This document shows, piece after piece, positions 35,696 to 44,254 of a stretch of 64,000 nucleotides of DNA. The stretch is taken from contig NZ_SMFL01000001.1 of NCBI RefSeq assembly GCF_004349265.1, positions 310,001 to 374,000 on the forward strand. The letters run 5' to 3'. The stretch comes from Dyadobacter psychrotolerans. GTDB lineage: Bacteria; Bacteroidota; Bacteroidia; Cytophagales; Spirosomataceae. The position numbers were made by a program, and so were the translations under genes. The notes beneath the pieces were generated by a model. That model saw nothing but the letters and a program-made list of their open reading frames with translations, ran no database searches and was not told the DNA's origin. The first letter of the stretch is position 1. The number at the start of each line of letters is the position of its first letter.

Positions 35696-36220
35696 ATGAG
35701 AGACCTACTTAGACAACGTACTTCTTTAAAAGAAGAAATAGAGATACTTTTAAACAACCAGGTTAAAATGGAAGCGGAAGCTTCTTCTAAATATTTAGCC
35801 ATGGCTTCCTGGTGCGACCGCAACGGGTACAAAAACAGTGCTGCATACTTCCTGAAACAATCGGACGAAGAACGTGGCCACATGCTGAAAATTTTCAACT
35901 ACATCATGACCGTTGGCGGAACTGCAATCTCTCCGGAAGTTGCTCCTGTTAAACAGGAATTTGCCTCTTTCAGAAGTGTTTTCGAAGCAGCTTTGCAAAG
36001 CGAGATCAGCGTGACTCAGTCTATCAACCGCATTGTAACACAAAGCCGCAGAGAAGAAGATTACGGTACTGAGAACTTCATCCAGTGGTTTGTAAACGAA
36101 CAAATCGAAGAGGAAGATAACGCTCGTCGCGCCATCGAACTTTTCGACGTAATTGGCGAAGAAGGTACAGGCCGTTACCACATCGACAAAGCAATTTTAA
36201 AAATTAGCTCTGAGAGCTAA
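35696..36220 (+). CDS. Non-haem ferritin
   Basis: A 174-residue iron-storage protein that oxidises Fe2+ and stores it as a mineral in a 24-mer shell in the cytoplasm. Ferroxidase ligands are visible in the four-helix bundle: E in NNQVKMEAEAS on helix A, E and H in DEERGHM on helix B, and E residues in FVNEQIEEED on helix D. Length is typical. The gene lies between an unknown small gene and the ohrR-ohr operon, a setting that fits control of iron and peroxide stress, although joint regulation is not shown. A terminator follows. Confidence 0.93.
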   Translation: MRDLLRQRTSLKEEIEILLNNQVKMEAEASSKYLAMASWCDRNGYKNSAAYFLKQSDEERGHMLKIFNYIMTVGGTAISPEVAPVKQEFASFRSVFEAALQSEISVTQSINRIVTQSRREEDYGTENFIQWFVNEQIEEEDNARRAIELFDVIGEEGTGRYHIDKAILKISSES

Positions 36221-36243
36221 TTCTGATACAGATTTTTCATAGA

Positions 36244-36274
36244 AGAGCTGCTCCCAAAGGCAGCTCTTTTTTTA
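36244..36274 (+). terminator. Rho-independent terminator after the ferritin gene
   Basis: A perfect 8-bp stem (36244-36251 with 36260-36267), 8-nt loop and a run of T residues. Confidence 0.88.
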
Positions 36275-36302
36275 TGCATTCTGTAAATACTTCCTGATAC
36301 GC

Positions 36303-36333
36303 TTGTAATTGAATTGTATGCAATTTAATTTTG
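36303..36333 (+). promoter_or_regulatory. ohrR promoter with a palindromic operator between -33 and -7
   Basis: TTG at 36303-36305, then 20 bp, then TAATTTTG (36326-36333), a good Bacteroidota promoter 17 bp before the ohrR ATG. Between the two elements lies AATTGTATGCAATT (36312-36325), with arms AATTG/CAATT, similar in form to known OhrR operators. Binding here would block the promoter. Confidence 0.65.
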
Positions 36334-36350
36334 TGCAATTAATTAACGAT

Positions 36351-36797
36351 ATGGAATTATTAAAACTCTCTAATCAGCTTTGCTTTCCACTTTATGCATT
36401 ATCACGGAAAGTAACCAGCCATTATCTCCCTCTGTTGGAGAAAATGGGCCTCACCTATCCTCAATATCTTGTCATGCTTGTGCTTTGGGAAGAAAATTCA
36501 CTCTGTGTGAAAGAATTGGGATGTAAACTTATGCTGGATTCAGGTACACTTTCACCTCTTTTAAAAAAAATGGAAGACCGTAATCTGGTTACACGCCAGC
36601 GCCAAAAGGAAGACGAGCGTGTGGTAATTATTTCTCTTACCGAAGCTGGCGAAAACTTAAAAGAAAAGGCATCCGCAATACCGGAAGAGATTAAATGCAG
36701 CTTACAGCTTTCTTATCAGGAACTGGATCAGATGCGAACGCTGGCAAAAGGCATGCTGGATAAAATCAACAACCTGGAATTAATAAGAAGTAATTAA
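36351..36797 (+). CDS. ohrR: OhrR-type MarR-family peroxide-sensing repressor
   Basis: A 148-residue winged-helix repressor that senses organic hydroperoxides. It has the MarR core with DSGTLSPLLKKMEDRNLVTRQRQKEDERVV, the beta-wing, and an N-terminal Cys (C11 in SNQLCFPLYALSR) at the position of the reactive Cys of OhrR proteins, after which oxidation releases the DNA. The ATG at 36351 is preferred over an in-frame TTG at 36309 because the promoter and operator lie between them. It is the first gene of an operon with ohr, 21 bp downstream, and should repress both. Confidence 0.9.
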   Translation: MELLKLSNQLCFPLYALSRKVTSHYLPLLEKMGLTYPQYLVMLVLWEENSLCVKELGCKLMLDSGTLSPLLKKMEDRNLVTRQRQKEDERVVIISLTEAGENLKEKASAIPEEIKCSLQLSYQELDQMRTLAKGMLDKINNLELIRSN

Positions 36798-36818
36798 ACA
36801 ACAAATAAATAACCACAA

Positions 36819-37247
36819 ATGGTAACTGCAATATATACTGCTGCTGCGACAGCAACCGGCGGAAGGAACGGCAAAGTTGTTTCTTCGGATGGCGTTTTAG
36901 AACTGGAAGTAAGAACACCAAAAGAAATGGGTGGTGCCGGCGGGGCTTACACCAACCCGGAACAACTATTTGCTGCGGGTTACGCGGCTTGCTTTGACAG
37001 CGCGCTTTCCCATGTAATAAGAGCCACGAAAGCTAAAACAGGAACAACGAAAGTTACAGCCCAGGTAGGTATTGGCAAAAATGAAACTGATGGTTTTGGA
37101 TTGGTGATCACATTGGAAGTTAATATACCGGATGTTGAACAATCCGTTGCTGAAGAACTTGTTGCAAAGGCACATACGGTTTGCCCCTACTCCAACGCAA
37201 CCCGCGGTAATGTGGAAGTGACTTTGAAAACAACTATAAATAGTTAG
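36819..37247 (+). CDS. ohr: Organic hydroperoxide resistance protein
   Basis: Ohr reduces organic hydroperoxides using a pair of active-site Cys residues and dihydrolipoyl partners. Both are present: C58 in AAGYAACFDSAL and C122 in TVCPYSNATRG, at the usual spacing, and R33 of VRTPKEMGG is the likely catalytic Arg. The 142-residue length is normal. Its position directly after ohrR, with the operator upstream of that gene, is the classic arrangement for peroxide induction. A terminator follows. Confidence 0.96.
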   Translation: MVTAIYTAAATATGGRNGKVVSSDGVLELEVRTPKEMGGAGGAYTNPEQLFAAGYAACFDSALSHVIRATKAKTGTTKVTAQVGIGKNETDGFGLVITLEVNIPDVEQSVAEELVAKAHTVCPYSNATRGNVEVTLKTTINS

Positions 37248-37273
37248 TGAGTAATTAGAGTTGTAGTTACATA

Positions 37274-37307
37274 GAGAGCCACGGATTTTTTTCGTGGCTT
37301 CTCTTTT
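37274..37307 (+). terminator. Rho-independent terminator after ohr
   Basis: A stem (37277-37283 with 37293-37299), extended by an imperfect AGAG/CTCT pairing, followed by T residues at 37303-37306. It may also serve the convergent minus-strand gene that ends at 37313. Confidence 0.72.
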
Positions 37308-37312
37308 AAAGG

Positions 37313-37873
37313 CTAGTGTTCAACATTAGTTATCAGTGAGTAAACTTCTGTATCAACAAATTTACCTTCAGAATAAAAGGCCTGTTTAAAATAAGCTTCT
37401 TTTTCAAAACCATTTTTTAATAAAACCTTCGCTGACTGGCTATTTTCAGGATTGATTTTCGCTTCAATGCTATGCAGATCCATTTCCTGAAAACCATAAT
37501 CTACAACTTTTCTGATCGCCTCGTTCATGATTTGCTTTCCCCATTGGTCAGGATGTAAAATGTAACCGATTTCTGCCCGGTAATTTGGTCTGTCTATTTT
37601 ATGAAAACCAATGGTTCCGACCAGCCCGGTATTCTCACTTTTGAGCGTGATTCCCCACGTAATACCAATTTTATCACGTACGTTCTCCTGATAAGCAACG
37701 ATTAATTGCTCCGCCTCCCAGAGCGTTTGCAATGTTGGTTTTCCGATGTATTTCATCGCCTGCGGGTTTCCTCTCAGTAAAAATATGTCTCCGGAATTTT
37801 CCCAAGTCAGCGCATGCAGAACAAGCCGCTCCGTTTCGAGCACCGGGAAAGGGTCAAATCTTAAAAACAACAT
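37313..37873 (-). CDS. GNAT N-acetyltransferase (RimJ/RimL-like)
   Basis: A 186-residue acetyltransferase that moves an acetyl group from acetyl-CoA to an amine. It has the N-terminal ETERLVLHALTWENSGDIF motif, the central IGFHKIDRPNYRAEIGYIL strand and the CoA loop QWGKQIMNEAIRKV, then IEAKINPENSQSAKVLLKNGFEKEA, all typical of the RimJ/RimL-type branch that acetylates ribosomal proteins, antibiotics or other amines. The exact substrate is unknown. It stands alone on the minus strand. Confidence 0.9.
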   Translation of the reverse strand: MLFLRFDPFPVLETERLVLHALTWENSGDIFLLRGNPQAMKYIGKPTLQTLWEAEQLIVAYQENVRDKIGITWGITLKSENTGLVGTIGFHKIDRPNYRAEIGYILHPDQWGKQIMNEAIRKVVDYGFQEMDLHSIEAKINPENSQSAKVLLKNGFEKEAYFKQAFYSEGKFVDTEVYSLITNVEH

Positions 37874-37984
37874 CTATATCAGAAGTTAAAGAGAAGCAGT
37901 ACCAACTCTCTAATTTACAAACCGGAACACTACAATTGGCGTTTATTGAAACTTCTTTTTTATGACCGGTTAGGCTCCAGGTTG

Positions 37985-38566
37985 CTACCGGTAACGGCGT
38001 TCCCAGATTTTGTACCAGTTTTTGTTAGCAGGATATTTTCGGTGTGCGGCGCGGTTGTTGACCAGCAGTGCTACCAGCAGAAGAATGATCACACCTGAAA
38101 GCACCGGACTGAACACGTAAAGGTAACCAAGACTCGTAATTTTTTCAGATCCGATGTTAGCGATTAGCGCTGTGGCTCCTCCAGGCGGATGCAGCGTTTT
38201 GGTTATTTGCATAAACACGATCGATAATGAAACGGCAAATGCGGATGAAAGCCAGATTTCATTTGGAATGATATAGTGAACCGTTACACCAACCACGGCG
38301 CATATGACGTGTCCCCCAATTAAATTTCTGGGCTGAGCAAGCGGGCTGTTTACAATTCCGTAAATAAGAACCGAGGAAGCACCAAATGAGCCAATCAGGA
38401 AAACGTTATCGGTAACACTGAAACTTTCTTTATTAATAAAACCGATTAGGGCAATACCGAGAAAGGAACCTACAAAAGTCCAGAAATGATCCTTAAAATC
38501 AATCAGTGTTTCTTTGTAAATCACATAACGCACCATGCGCACATGTTTTTTCAAACGTTTTCTCAA
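37985..38566 (-). CDS. HPP-family membrane protein
   Basis: A 193-residue inner-membrane protein with four or five transmembrane helices and the HPP motif (H126-P127-P128 in LHPPGGATALIA), as well as the family's FLIGSFGASSVLIYG helix. HPP proteins in plants and cyanobacteria take part in nitrite transport, but the function in Bacteroidota is not known. It is divergent from the FUSC gene with about 240 bp between, in which a direct repeat is found. Confidence 0.85.
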   Translation of the reverse strand: MRKRLKKHVRMVRYVIYKETLIDFKDHFWTFVGSFLGIALIGFINKESFSVTDNVFLIGSFGASSVLIYGIVNSPLAQPRNLIGGHVICAVVGVTVHYIIPNEIWLSSAFAVSLSIVFMQITKTLHPPGGATALIANIGSEKITSLGYLYVFSPVLSGVIILLLVALLVNNRAAHRKYPANKNWYKIWERRYR

Positions 38567-38684
38567 AACTTAAAATAATTACATTTTCTTTCTTTTAAAG
38601 AACCCGACCGGAACAATTATGGTTGTTTCTTTAGGAGATTATAACAAAAGTAAGATTTAGAAAAATCAATTGAGGCATATCCTA

Positions 38685-38714
38685 TTATAAACAGACAAAT
38701 TATAAACAGACAAA
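38685..38714. repeat. Tandem 15-bp repeat (x2)
   Basis: Two exact, directly adjoining copies of ttataaacagacaaa (38685-38699 and 38700-38714) in the divergent region between the HPP and FUSC genes. They could be a regulator site or a slippage product. Confidence 0.7.
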
Positions 38715-38807
38715 GTTAAATATTATCAGCAGCCCGAATAAAATATTGGTATAGCTTTTGTGCCAAATTATATATTGGTAGTATTGCGCAGGCTATCACA
38801 GCACTTC

Positions 38808-41045
38808 ATGAATTATTTAGACGAGTTTAAGAAATTTCTTTCCAGCCATTATCTTTCAACCGGTGTTCGGTTAACACTGGGAGCGGTAATTCCCAGCCTC
38901 ATTTTTCAGCATTTTGGCATTCTGAGCGACATGATTGCCTTCCCGCTGGGCACTTTGCTGATTGGAAGTACTGATAACCCCGGCCCATTTCACAGAAGAA
39001 GAAATGCACTTGCAATTGCGATCGTAATGTGTTTTGCGGTTGCCTGTATTACAGGATTTCTTCGCCATATCCACTTCATTGTTTTTGCCGAAATTATTGT
39101 TTTTGGTATGTTTTTTTCCCTCATCGGTGTTTACGGAAACAGGGCAAACAGCATCGGTTTGATATCCCTGTTGGTTTTTGTTTTTAATATCGACGACCAC
39201 ATGAGCGGAGACGCCGTATTAAGAAACGCGCTTATTTTTTCCGCGGGAGGTGTCTGGTATCTGATTTTATTTCTTGTCATACAAACTTTACGGCCTTACC
39301 TGCTCATACAACAGCTTTTAGGTGAAAATTTTACTGAGCTCGGCAAATTCCTTTCCATAAAGGCAGGATACTATTTTGCCAAACCGGATTACGATGAGCT
39401 GTTCACGCAGATGATCCATCAGCAGGTTCTGCTCAGAGAAAATCATGAACATTTGCGTGAAATTATTTTTAAAACCAGAGAGTTTGTAACCGAGTCAACC
39501 AACAAAAGCCGGGTATTGATGCTGATGTTTCTAGACAGTATTGACCTGTTTGAGCGAATTTTAAATTCTCAGCAAAATTACACCAACCTGCACCGCGCCT
39601 TTGACGACACCAAGGTCCTTAGATTATTTGGCACATACATCAACTGGCTGGCTGCTGAGATTCAGCAGATTGGTCTGGCCATACAGGGAGGCTACTCTTC
39701 GCGGCCAAAACGGGATCTTGATGAAGCCTTTAACAAATGCCAGGCGGCTTTTGAAAGAGTAAGACAGGACCGCATGACGCACGAAAACATGGAGGATTAT
39801 ATCATGCTGCGTCAGATTCTGAATAGTTTACAGGATATTACCGAACGCATTAAAAAACTTCATCGCGCAACCACATATGATGCAGAAATAAGCAAAGACC
39901 ATAAACTAAATGTAGGGGTCGATAATTTTGTACCAAAACAAGAGTACGAACCACAGACTTTGCTGGACAACCTGTCACTAAAATCAAGTCATTTTCGCCA
40001 TGCGCTGCGCATTACATTGGGGCTTCTCATTGGATATGCTGCATCTTTGTTTTTCGATTTCGGGCATGGGTATTGGATACTGCTTACGATCGTAACCATC
40101 ATGAAACCTGCTTTTAGTATAACGAAACAACGTAATCTGTACAGGATCGCAGGAACACTGGTGGGTGCGGTTTCCGGGTTTCTTATACTTTATCTTATCA
40201 AAGATGGTACCGTTCATTTCGTTTTAATGATGCTCGCCATGATTTTGGCATATACCTTTCTCAAAGTCAATTATTTTATTGCATCTGTGAGTATCACATT
40301 ATACGTTTTGCTTTGGTTTAACTTTTTAAACCCGGCGCATATCACGGCCGTTTTGCAGGACAGGGTGATTGATACTGTAATTGGCTCGGTAATTGCCTAT
40401 TTCATTTCATCCTATGTTTTGCCGGTTTGGGAACATTCGCAAATTAACCAGTACATCAAAGAGGCTTTACAGGCAAATCGGAAATATTTTGATATTGTGG
40501 CAGCGAAATTCACTGGTAAAAATCTGGACATTAACGATCTGAAAGTTACCAGAAAAGATGCGATCATTGCGCTGGCGAACCTATCTGACAATTTTCAAAA
40601 GATGCTGTCCGAACCGAAACGGCAACAGTTGAAAATGGAAGAATATCACCAGTTTGTTGCCACCAGCCATATGCTAACTTCCTATGTTGCATCGCTTTCA
40701 ACTTACGCCCAAAATAACATCCAGACCGAGTTTTTCACGGAGTTTGAATTGATGATCCGCCAAATTGACCGACAATTTCAGGCTGCGGAGGATGTGGTAG
40801 ATGGCAAACTGCACGGCAACCTTGAAATTGTGCGTGAGTCGCTCCCGCAAAACCATCGTCTGGCTGAACTGCTTATCAAGAGAAAAAAAGAAATACGAGA
40901 ACTGGGAATTGAAAAGTCGGCACAGTCGCCCGCAAGAAAGGTTTTGTCAGAATTAAAAACGATAAATGGTCTCTTTGAACTGATCAGCACCATTACCATC
41001 GATGAAATTAAAATATTACAAAAAGTAGCACCTGTTAAAGTTTAG
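38808..41045 (+). CDS. FUSC/YccS-type inner-membrane protein
   Basis: A membrane protein of 745 residues from the ATG at 38808, with an N-terminal block of about six transmembrane helices, a cytoplasmic helical domain and a second block (about 410-540) that contains HYWIL-like GHGYWILLTIVTIMKPAFSITKQR, the FUSC signature. Such proteins are thought to be exporters of aromatic compounds. A GTG at 38760 would add 16 residues; I prefer the ATG because a sequence close to the -7 element overlaps that GTG. The YwbE gene starts 4 bp after its stop codon. Confidence 0.85.
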   Translation: MNYLDEFKKFLSSHYLSTGVRLTLGAVIPSLIFQHFGILSDMIAFPLGTLLIGSTDNPGPFHRRRNALAIAIVMCFAVACITGFLRHIHFIVFAEIIVFGMFFSLIGVYGNRANSIGLISLLVFVFNIDDHMSGDAVLRNALIFSAGGVWYLILFLVIQTLRPYLLIQQLLGENFTELGKFLSIKAGYYFAKPDYDELFTQMIHQQVLLRENHEHLREIIFKTREFVTESTNKSRVLMLMFLDSIDLFERILNSQQNYTNLHRAFDDTKVLRLFGTYINWLAAEIQQIGLAIQGGYSSRPKRDLDEAFNKCQAAFERVRQDRMTHENMEDYIMLRQILNSLQDITERIKKLHRATTYDAEISKDHKLNVGVDNFVPKQEYEPQTLLDNLSLKSSHFRHALRITLGLLIGYAASLFFDFGHGYWILLTIVTIMKPAFSITKQRNLYRIAGTLVGAVSGFLILYLIKDGTVHFVLMMLAMILAYTFLKVNYFIASVSITLYVLLWFNFLNPAHITAVLQDRVIDTVIGSVIAYFISSYVLPVWEHSQINQYIKEALQANRKYFDIVAAKFTGKNLDINDLKVTRKDAIIALANLSDNFQKMLSEPKRQQLKMEEYHQFVATSHMLTSYVASLSTYAQNNIQTEFFTEFELMIRQIDRQFQAAEDVVDGKLHGNLEIVRESLPQNHRLAELLIKRKKEIRELGIEKSAQSPARKVLSELKTINGLFELISTITIDEIKILQKVAPVKV

Positions 41046-41049
41046 TAAA

Positions 41050-41244
41050 ATGTTATCCGGAACTGAAAGAAAAAATATCACCGTTGGACTATCCGTCGCC
41101 ATTGTTTTGAAACAAGATCAGCGAACAGGAAAACTTACACGCGGAATTGTAAAAGACATCCTGACAAAGTCACCCAACCATACTCATGGCATAAAAGTAC
41201 GTTTACAAAACGGCGAAGTGGGCCGCGTTAAAGAAATTGGCTGA
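41050..41244 (+). CDS. ywbE: YwbE-family protein (DUF2196)
   Basis: A 64-residue protein of the YwbE/DUF2196 family, whose function is unknown. It contains the family pattern GLSVAIVLKQDQRTGKLT followed by GIVKDILTKSPNHTHGIKVRL and ends in GEVGRVKEI, a small beta-barrel-like fold. It begins 4 bp after the FUSC stop codon and is therefore co-transcribed with it. The link between the two has no known meaning. Confidence 0.92.
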   Translation: MLSGTERKNITVGLSVAIVLKQDQRTGKLTRGIVKDILTKSPNHTHGIKVRLQNGEVGRVKEIG

Positions 41245-41293
41245 CAAACTTATTATTTTCATTTACCAGTTTAGATAAATAAAAGATCAAAAA

Positions 41294-42367
41294 ATGTCCT
41301 CAAAATTATTTTCTCCTATACAGTTTAAAAGCATCACATTAAAAAACCGTATCGTCGTATCTCCCATGTGCCAATATTCATCAGAGGATGGATTTGCCAC
41401 GGATTGGCACCTGGTTCACCTGGGTAGCCGAGCGGTTGGCGGTGCAGCGCTGATTATTTCAGAGGCAACCGCAGTTTCAGCAGAAGGACGAATTTCTCCG
41501 GACGATCTTGGTATTTACAAAGACGAACACGTTGAAAAATTAAAACAGATTACTGATTTTATTGAAGCTCAGGGTTCTGTTGCCGGAATTCAGCTTGCTC
41601 ATGCGGGAAGAAAGGCCAGCACTTATTCGTCCTGGAAGGGACACGGTTTGGTACCAGTGGATAACGGTGGCTGGAAAACCCTTGGTCCGTCCGCGATTGC
41701 TTTCAGCGATAAATACGACACGCCTTTGGCAATGGATGAATCCGCTATTCAGAAAGTAATCGCTGATTTTGCCACCGCGGCATCACGCGCTTTGGCCGCC
41801 GGTTTTAAGGTAATCGAAATACATGCAGCTCACGGATATCTTGTTCATCAGTTTTTATCTCCATTGAGCAACCAGCGTGAGGATGAGTATGGTGGAAGTT
41901 TCGAGAACAGGATCCGCCTTTTGTTAGAAATTATTGATTCCGTCAAAACCGTATGGCCTGAACATTTGCCAATATTTGTCAGAATATCAGCTACCGACTG
42001 GGCGGAGAATGGCTGGGATAAGGAGCAGTCAGTTAGACTGGCAGACACACTGCTGGAAAAAGATGTTGATTTAATAGATGTGTCCACTGGCGGATCGGTT
42101 TCGTATGCCAAAATCCAGGTTGGGCCATCTTACCAGGTTCCGTTTTCGGCAGAAATAAAGAAATTTACAGCAATGCCAACCGGCGCGGTGGGCATGATAA
42201 CAGATGCAAAACAGGCGGAAAGTATACTTGAAAACGGCGAGGCCGATTTAATTATCATGGCAAGAGAATTCCTGAGAGATCCTTACTTCCCGCTACACGC
42301 GGCAACAGAATTGGGTGATGACCTTACCTGGCCGGTTCAGTACGAAAGAGCAAAACCAACGAAATAG
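41294..42367 (+). CDS. Old yellow enzyme (NADPH dehydrogenase, YqjM-like)
   Basis: A 357-residue FMN-dependent ene-reductase of the YqjM/NamA class, which reduces activated C=C bonds with NADPH. The signature residues of that class are present: C26 and Y28 in SPMCQYSS (redox-sensing Cys), the HAGRK block, the active-site HAAHGYLVHQF with its His pair, and SNQREDEYGGS. It probably detoxifies electrophilic aldehydes and ketones. It lies 49 bp after ywbE, in the same orientation, and could be read through from the FUSC-ywbE unit. Confidence 0.93.
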   Translation: MSSKLFSPIQFKSITLKNRIVVSPMCQYSSEDGFATDWHLVHLGSRAVGGAALIISEATAVSAEGRISPDDLGIYKDEHVEKLKQITDFIEAQGSVAGIQLAHAGRKASTYSSWKGHGLVPVDNGGWKTLGPSAIAFSDKYDTPLAMDESAIQKVIADFATAASRALAAGFKVIEIHAAHGYLVHQFLSPLSNQREDEYGGSFENRIRLLLEIIDSVKTVWPEHLPIFVRISATDWAENGWDKEQSVRLADTLLEKDVDLIDVSTGGSVSYAKIQVGPSYQVPFSAEIKKFTAMPTGAVGMITDAKQAESILENGEADLIIMAREFLRDPYFPLHAATELGDDLTWPVQYERAKPTK

Positions 42368-42370
42368 TCT

Positions 42371-42730
42371 CTATTTCTCTATTAGTCCGATTGCCTGTTG
42401 AAGAATCAGATTGATCTTTTCAACAGGCAGATCTTTTTCAGGATCCATGTAAAAGATCTTCATTTTTGTTCGATTGTCTGAAACCAGTTCCGGATGATTT
42501 AGCAAATAGCCGTCAACAATTCCCAGATAGGGCAGTTTTGACTTTTTGTCAGTCCATAAATAACAGAAGCGTTTTGTCTTTTTACCCTTCGTAATACAAT
42601 AAAATGGCATTTTGTAAGACCAGATCTCAGATATCTCACCGGACTGATTTAGGATAATCTGCCTTAAAGCCAGCAGACAACCGCTTAAAGGCTTTTCCTT
42701 ACTATAGAAATAGTTATCTGCTGCGGTCAC
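42371..42730 (-). CDS. DUF1801-domain protein
   Basis: A 119-residue protein of the DUF1801/YdhG family (SSF159888-like fold) with unknown function. Typical motifs are EIWSYKMPFYCI and YLGIVDGYLLNHPEL, ending in a helix that contains INLILQQAIGLIEK. Only 3 bp separate its stop from that of the convergent old yellow enzyme gene. No catalytic residues are known. Confidence 0.82.
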   Translation of the reverse strand: MTAADNYFYSKEKPLSGCLLALRQIILNQSGEISEIWSYKMPFYCITKGKKTKRFCYLWTDKKSKLPYLGIVDGYLLNHPELVSDNRTKMKIFYMDPEKDLPVEKINLILQQAIGLIEK

Positions 42731-42810
42731 CTTATAGTTATTTTTGTTTACACTCCTGTTCGTTAAAAAGCCAAATTCACACTTATTTCAAACAGTGAAC
42801 TCCCAATTCA

Positions 42811-42818
42811 TATCTTTG
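42811..42818 (+). promoter_or_regulatory. -7 element (TATCTTTG) for the second DMT transporter
   Basis: TATCTTTG fits TAnnTTTG. Its last base is also the first base of an in-frame GTG at 42818, so that GTG cannot be the start; the ATG at 42836 fits, 17 bp after the element. Confidence 0.6.
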
Positions 42819-42835
42819 TGTTGAAATTACAGATT

Positions 42836-43702
42836 ATGTTGAATCCGCGTATCAGCCTTGTTATTGGTGTTTTAAGTATCAGTATTTTTCCTGTTTTGGT
42901 AAAATGGGCACCGGTCTCAGGCATCAGTTCTGCATTTTACAGGATGTTCATCGGTTTTATCTGCCTGCTGCCTTTTGTACTGGTTAAGCAAAATTTACAA
43001 ATACCTTCCCGCTCACAATGGCTGCGAATTTTGACTTGTGGTATTTTATTTGGAACCGATATTGCTGTTTGGAATTTATCAATTCATTATTCAAACGCAA
43101 CCCAGGCCACGTTGCTTACCAACTTATCGCCCGTTTGGGTGGGTATTGGATCCTTTCTGTTTTTAACAGAAAAACCAAAATTACAATTCTGGATCGGAAC
43201 AATAATTGCCATGGCGGGACTTGTCGTTTTAATCGGTCCTGATACTTTCCTGAATATGCAATTTGATAAAGGGTTTATGCTGGCAGTTTTGTCAGGAATG
43301 CTTTATGCAACGTATATGCTCATCAGCAAAACAGTCCTTAACCAGATTAGCATTGTCAGTTTTATGACTTACAGTATGGGCGTCTCCAGTTTGTATTTGC
43401 TAACTATCTGTCTTTTTACAAATCAGCCCCTATGGAACTTCACTCCAGCGATATGGAGCATTTTTGCTGTTCAGGGTGTGATCTCACAGTTACTTGGATG
43501 GCTTGCGATTAGCTACGCGGTTAAAAAACTGGATGCAGAGCGCGTTTCGCTTAGTTTGCTTAGCCAGTCTGTTGTGACCGGACTCATAGCCTGGGTTTTT
43601 ATTGATGAGGTAATAACGATTCAAATGATTATTGGCGGAATTGTCATCCTCTCTGGCATAGGAATAACTTTTAAAAAGCCTAAATCGACCCTCCACGCCT
43701 AG
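42836..43702 (+). CDS. EamA/DMT-family transporter
   Basis: A 288-residue membrane protein with ten transmembrane helices in two EamA repeats (1-140 and 150-285). The first repeat contains NATQATLLTNLSPVWVGIGSFLFLTEKP and the second AERVSLSLLSQSVVTGLIAWVFIDE. It is the exporter/importer type of the drug/metabolite superfamily, with no identifiable substrate. It is a distant relative of the other DMT gene at 2578. Its stop codon abuts the stop codon of the convergent gene (TAGCTA). Confidence 0.88.
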   Translation: MLNPRISLVIGVLSISIFPVLVKWAPVSGISSAFYRMFIGFICLLPFVLVKQNLQIPSRSQWLRILTCGILFGTDIAVWNLSIHYSNATQATLLTNLSPVWVGIGSFLFLTEKPKLQFWIGTIIAMAGLVVLIGPDTFLNMQFDKGFMLAVLSGMLYATYMLISKTVLNQISIVSFMTYSMGVSSLYLLTICLFTNQPLWNFTPAIWSIFAVQGVISQLLGWLAISYAVKKLDAERVSLSLLSQSVVTGLIAWVFIDEVITIQMIIGGIVILSGIGITFKKPKSTLHA

Positions 43703-44188
43703 CTAAATCTTTCCAATCAGGAAGATGTAAGCCACAACGGCCGTTGATGCAAAAATAAAGTGGCCAAGAAATAATGCGGGAATGTAATCTTTCAAATCTA
43801 TTTTGGGTGGAAAAGGATGAACAGCAACAAATGTAAACCAAAAAATAACTGCAAATGTCCCGCTCAGTAAACCGAGCAGCAGGCCGTTCCAAAAACCCGG
43901 CTCACCTACTCCGAACATCCACAAAACGTGATAACAATACGCAAAAAAAATCCCGACCGCATAGTGCGCCAGGATTCCGACAGCTATTGCAATCCGGCTG
44001 TCGGAAAGATGGCCATCATCCGTAGTCTGACAGGTAATCATCGTTCCGAGTACCCGGGCCACCGGCATTACCTTGGTTGTAAGAAATGTGAGACAATACA
44101 TCGACAGCGTCATTACGGCGGTACCGATAATGCCGGATAACACAATTATTTTTATCCATTCATTTGCCGGAATAAGTTGCTGACCCAT
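43703..44188 (-). CDS. Four-helix membrane protein of unknown function
   Basis: A 161-residue protein with four hydrophobic segments (about 15-38, 63-88, 95-120 and 135-158), rich in Gly, Phe and Tyr, with the motif HYAVGIFFAYCYHVLW in the second. No named family is recognised. The stop codon directly abuts that of the convergent DMT transporter gene. It might be related to small oxidase-associated or sensory membrane proteins, but there is no evidence for either. Confidence 0.7.
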   Translation of the reverse strand: MGQQLIPANEWIKIIVLSGIIGTAVMTLSMYCLTFLTTKVMPVARVLGTMITCQTTDDGHLSDSRIAIAVGILAHYAVGIFFAYCYHVLWMFGVGEPGFWNGLLLGLLSGTFAVIFWFTFVAVHPFPPKIDLKDYIPALFLGHFIFASTAVVAYIFLIGKI

Positions 44189-44254
44189 AATTTCTGCTAT
44201 TCAAATTACTTTTACTTGTGTAAAAATGATAACAGAAACAGATAATTACAAACT

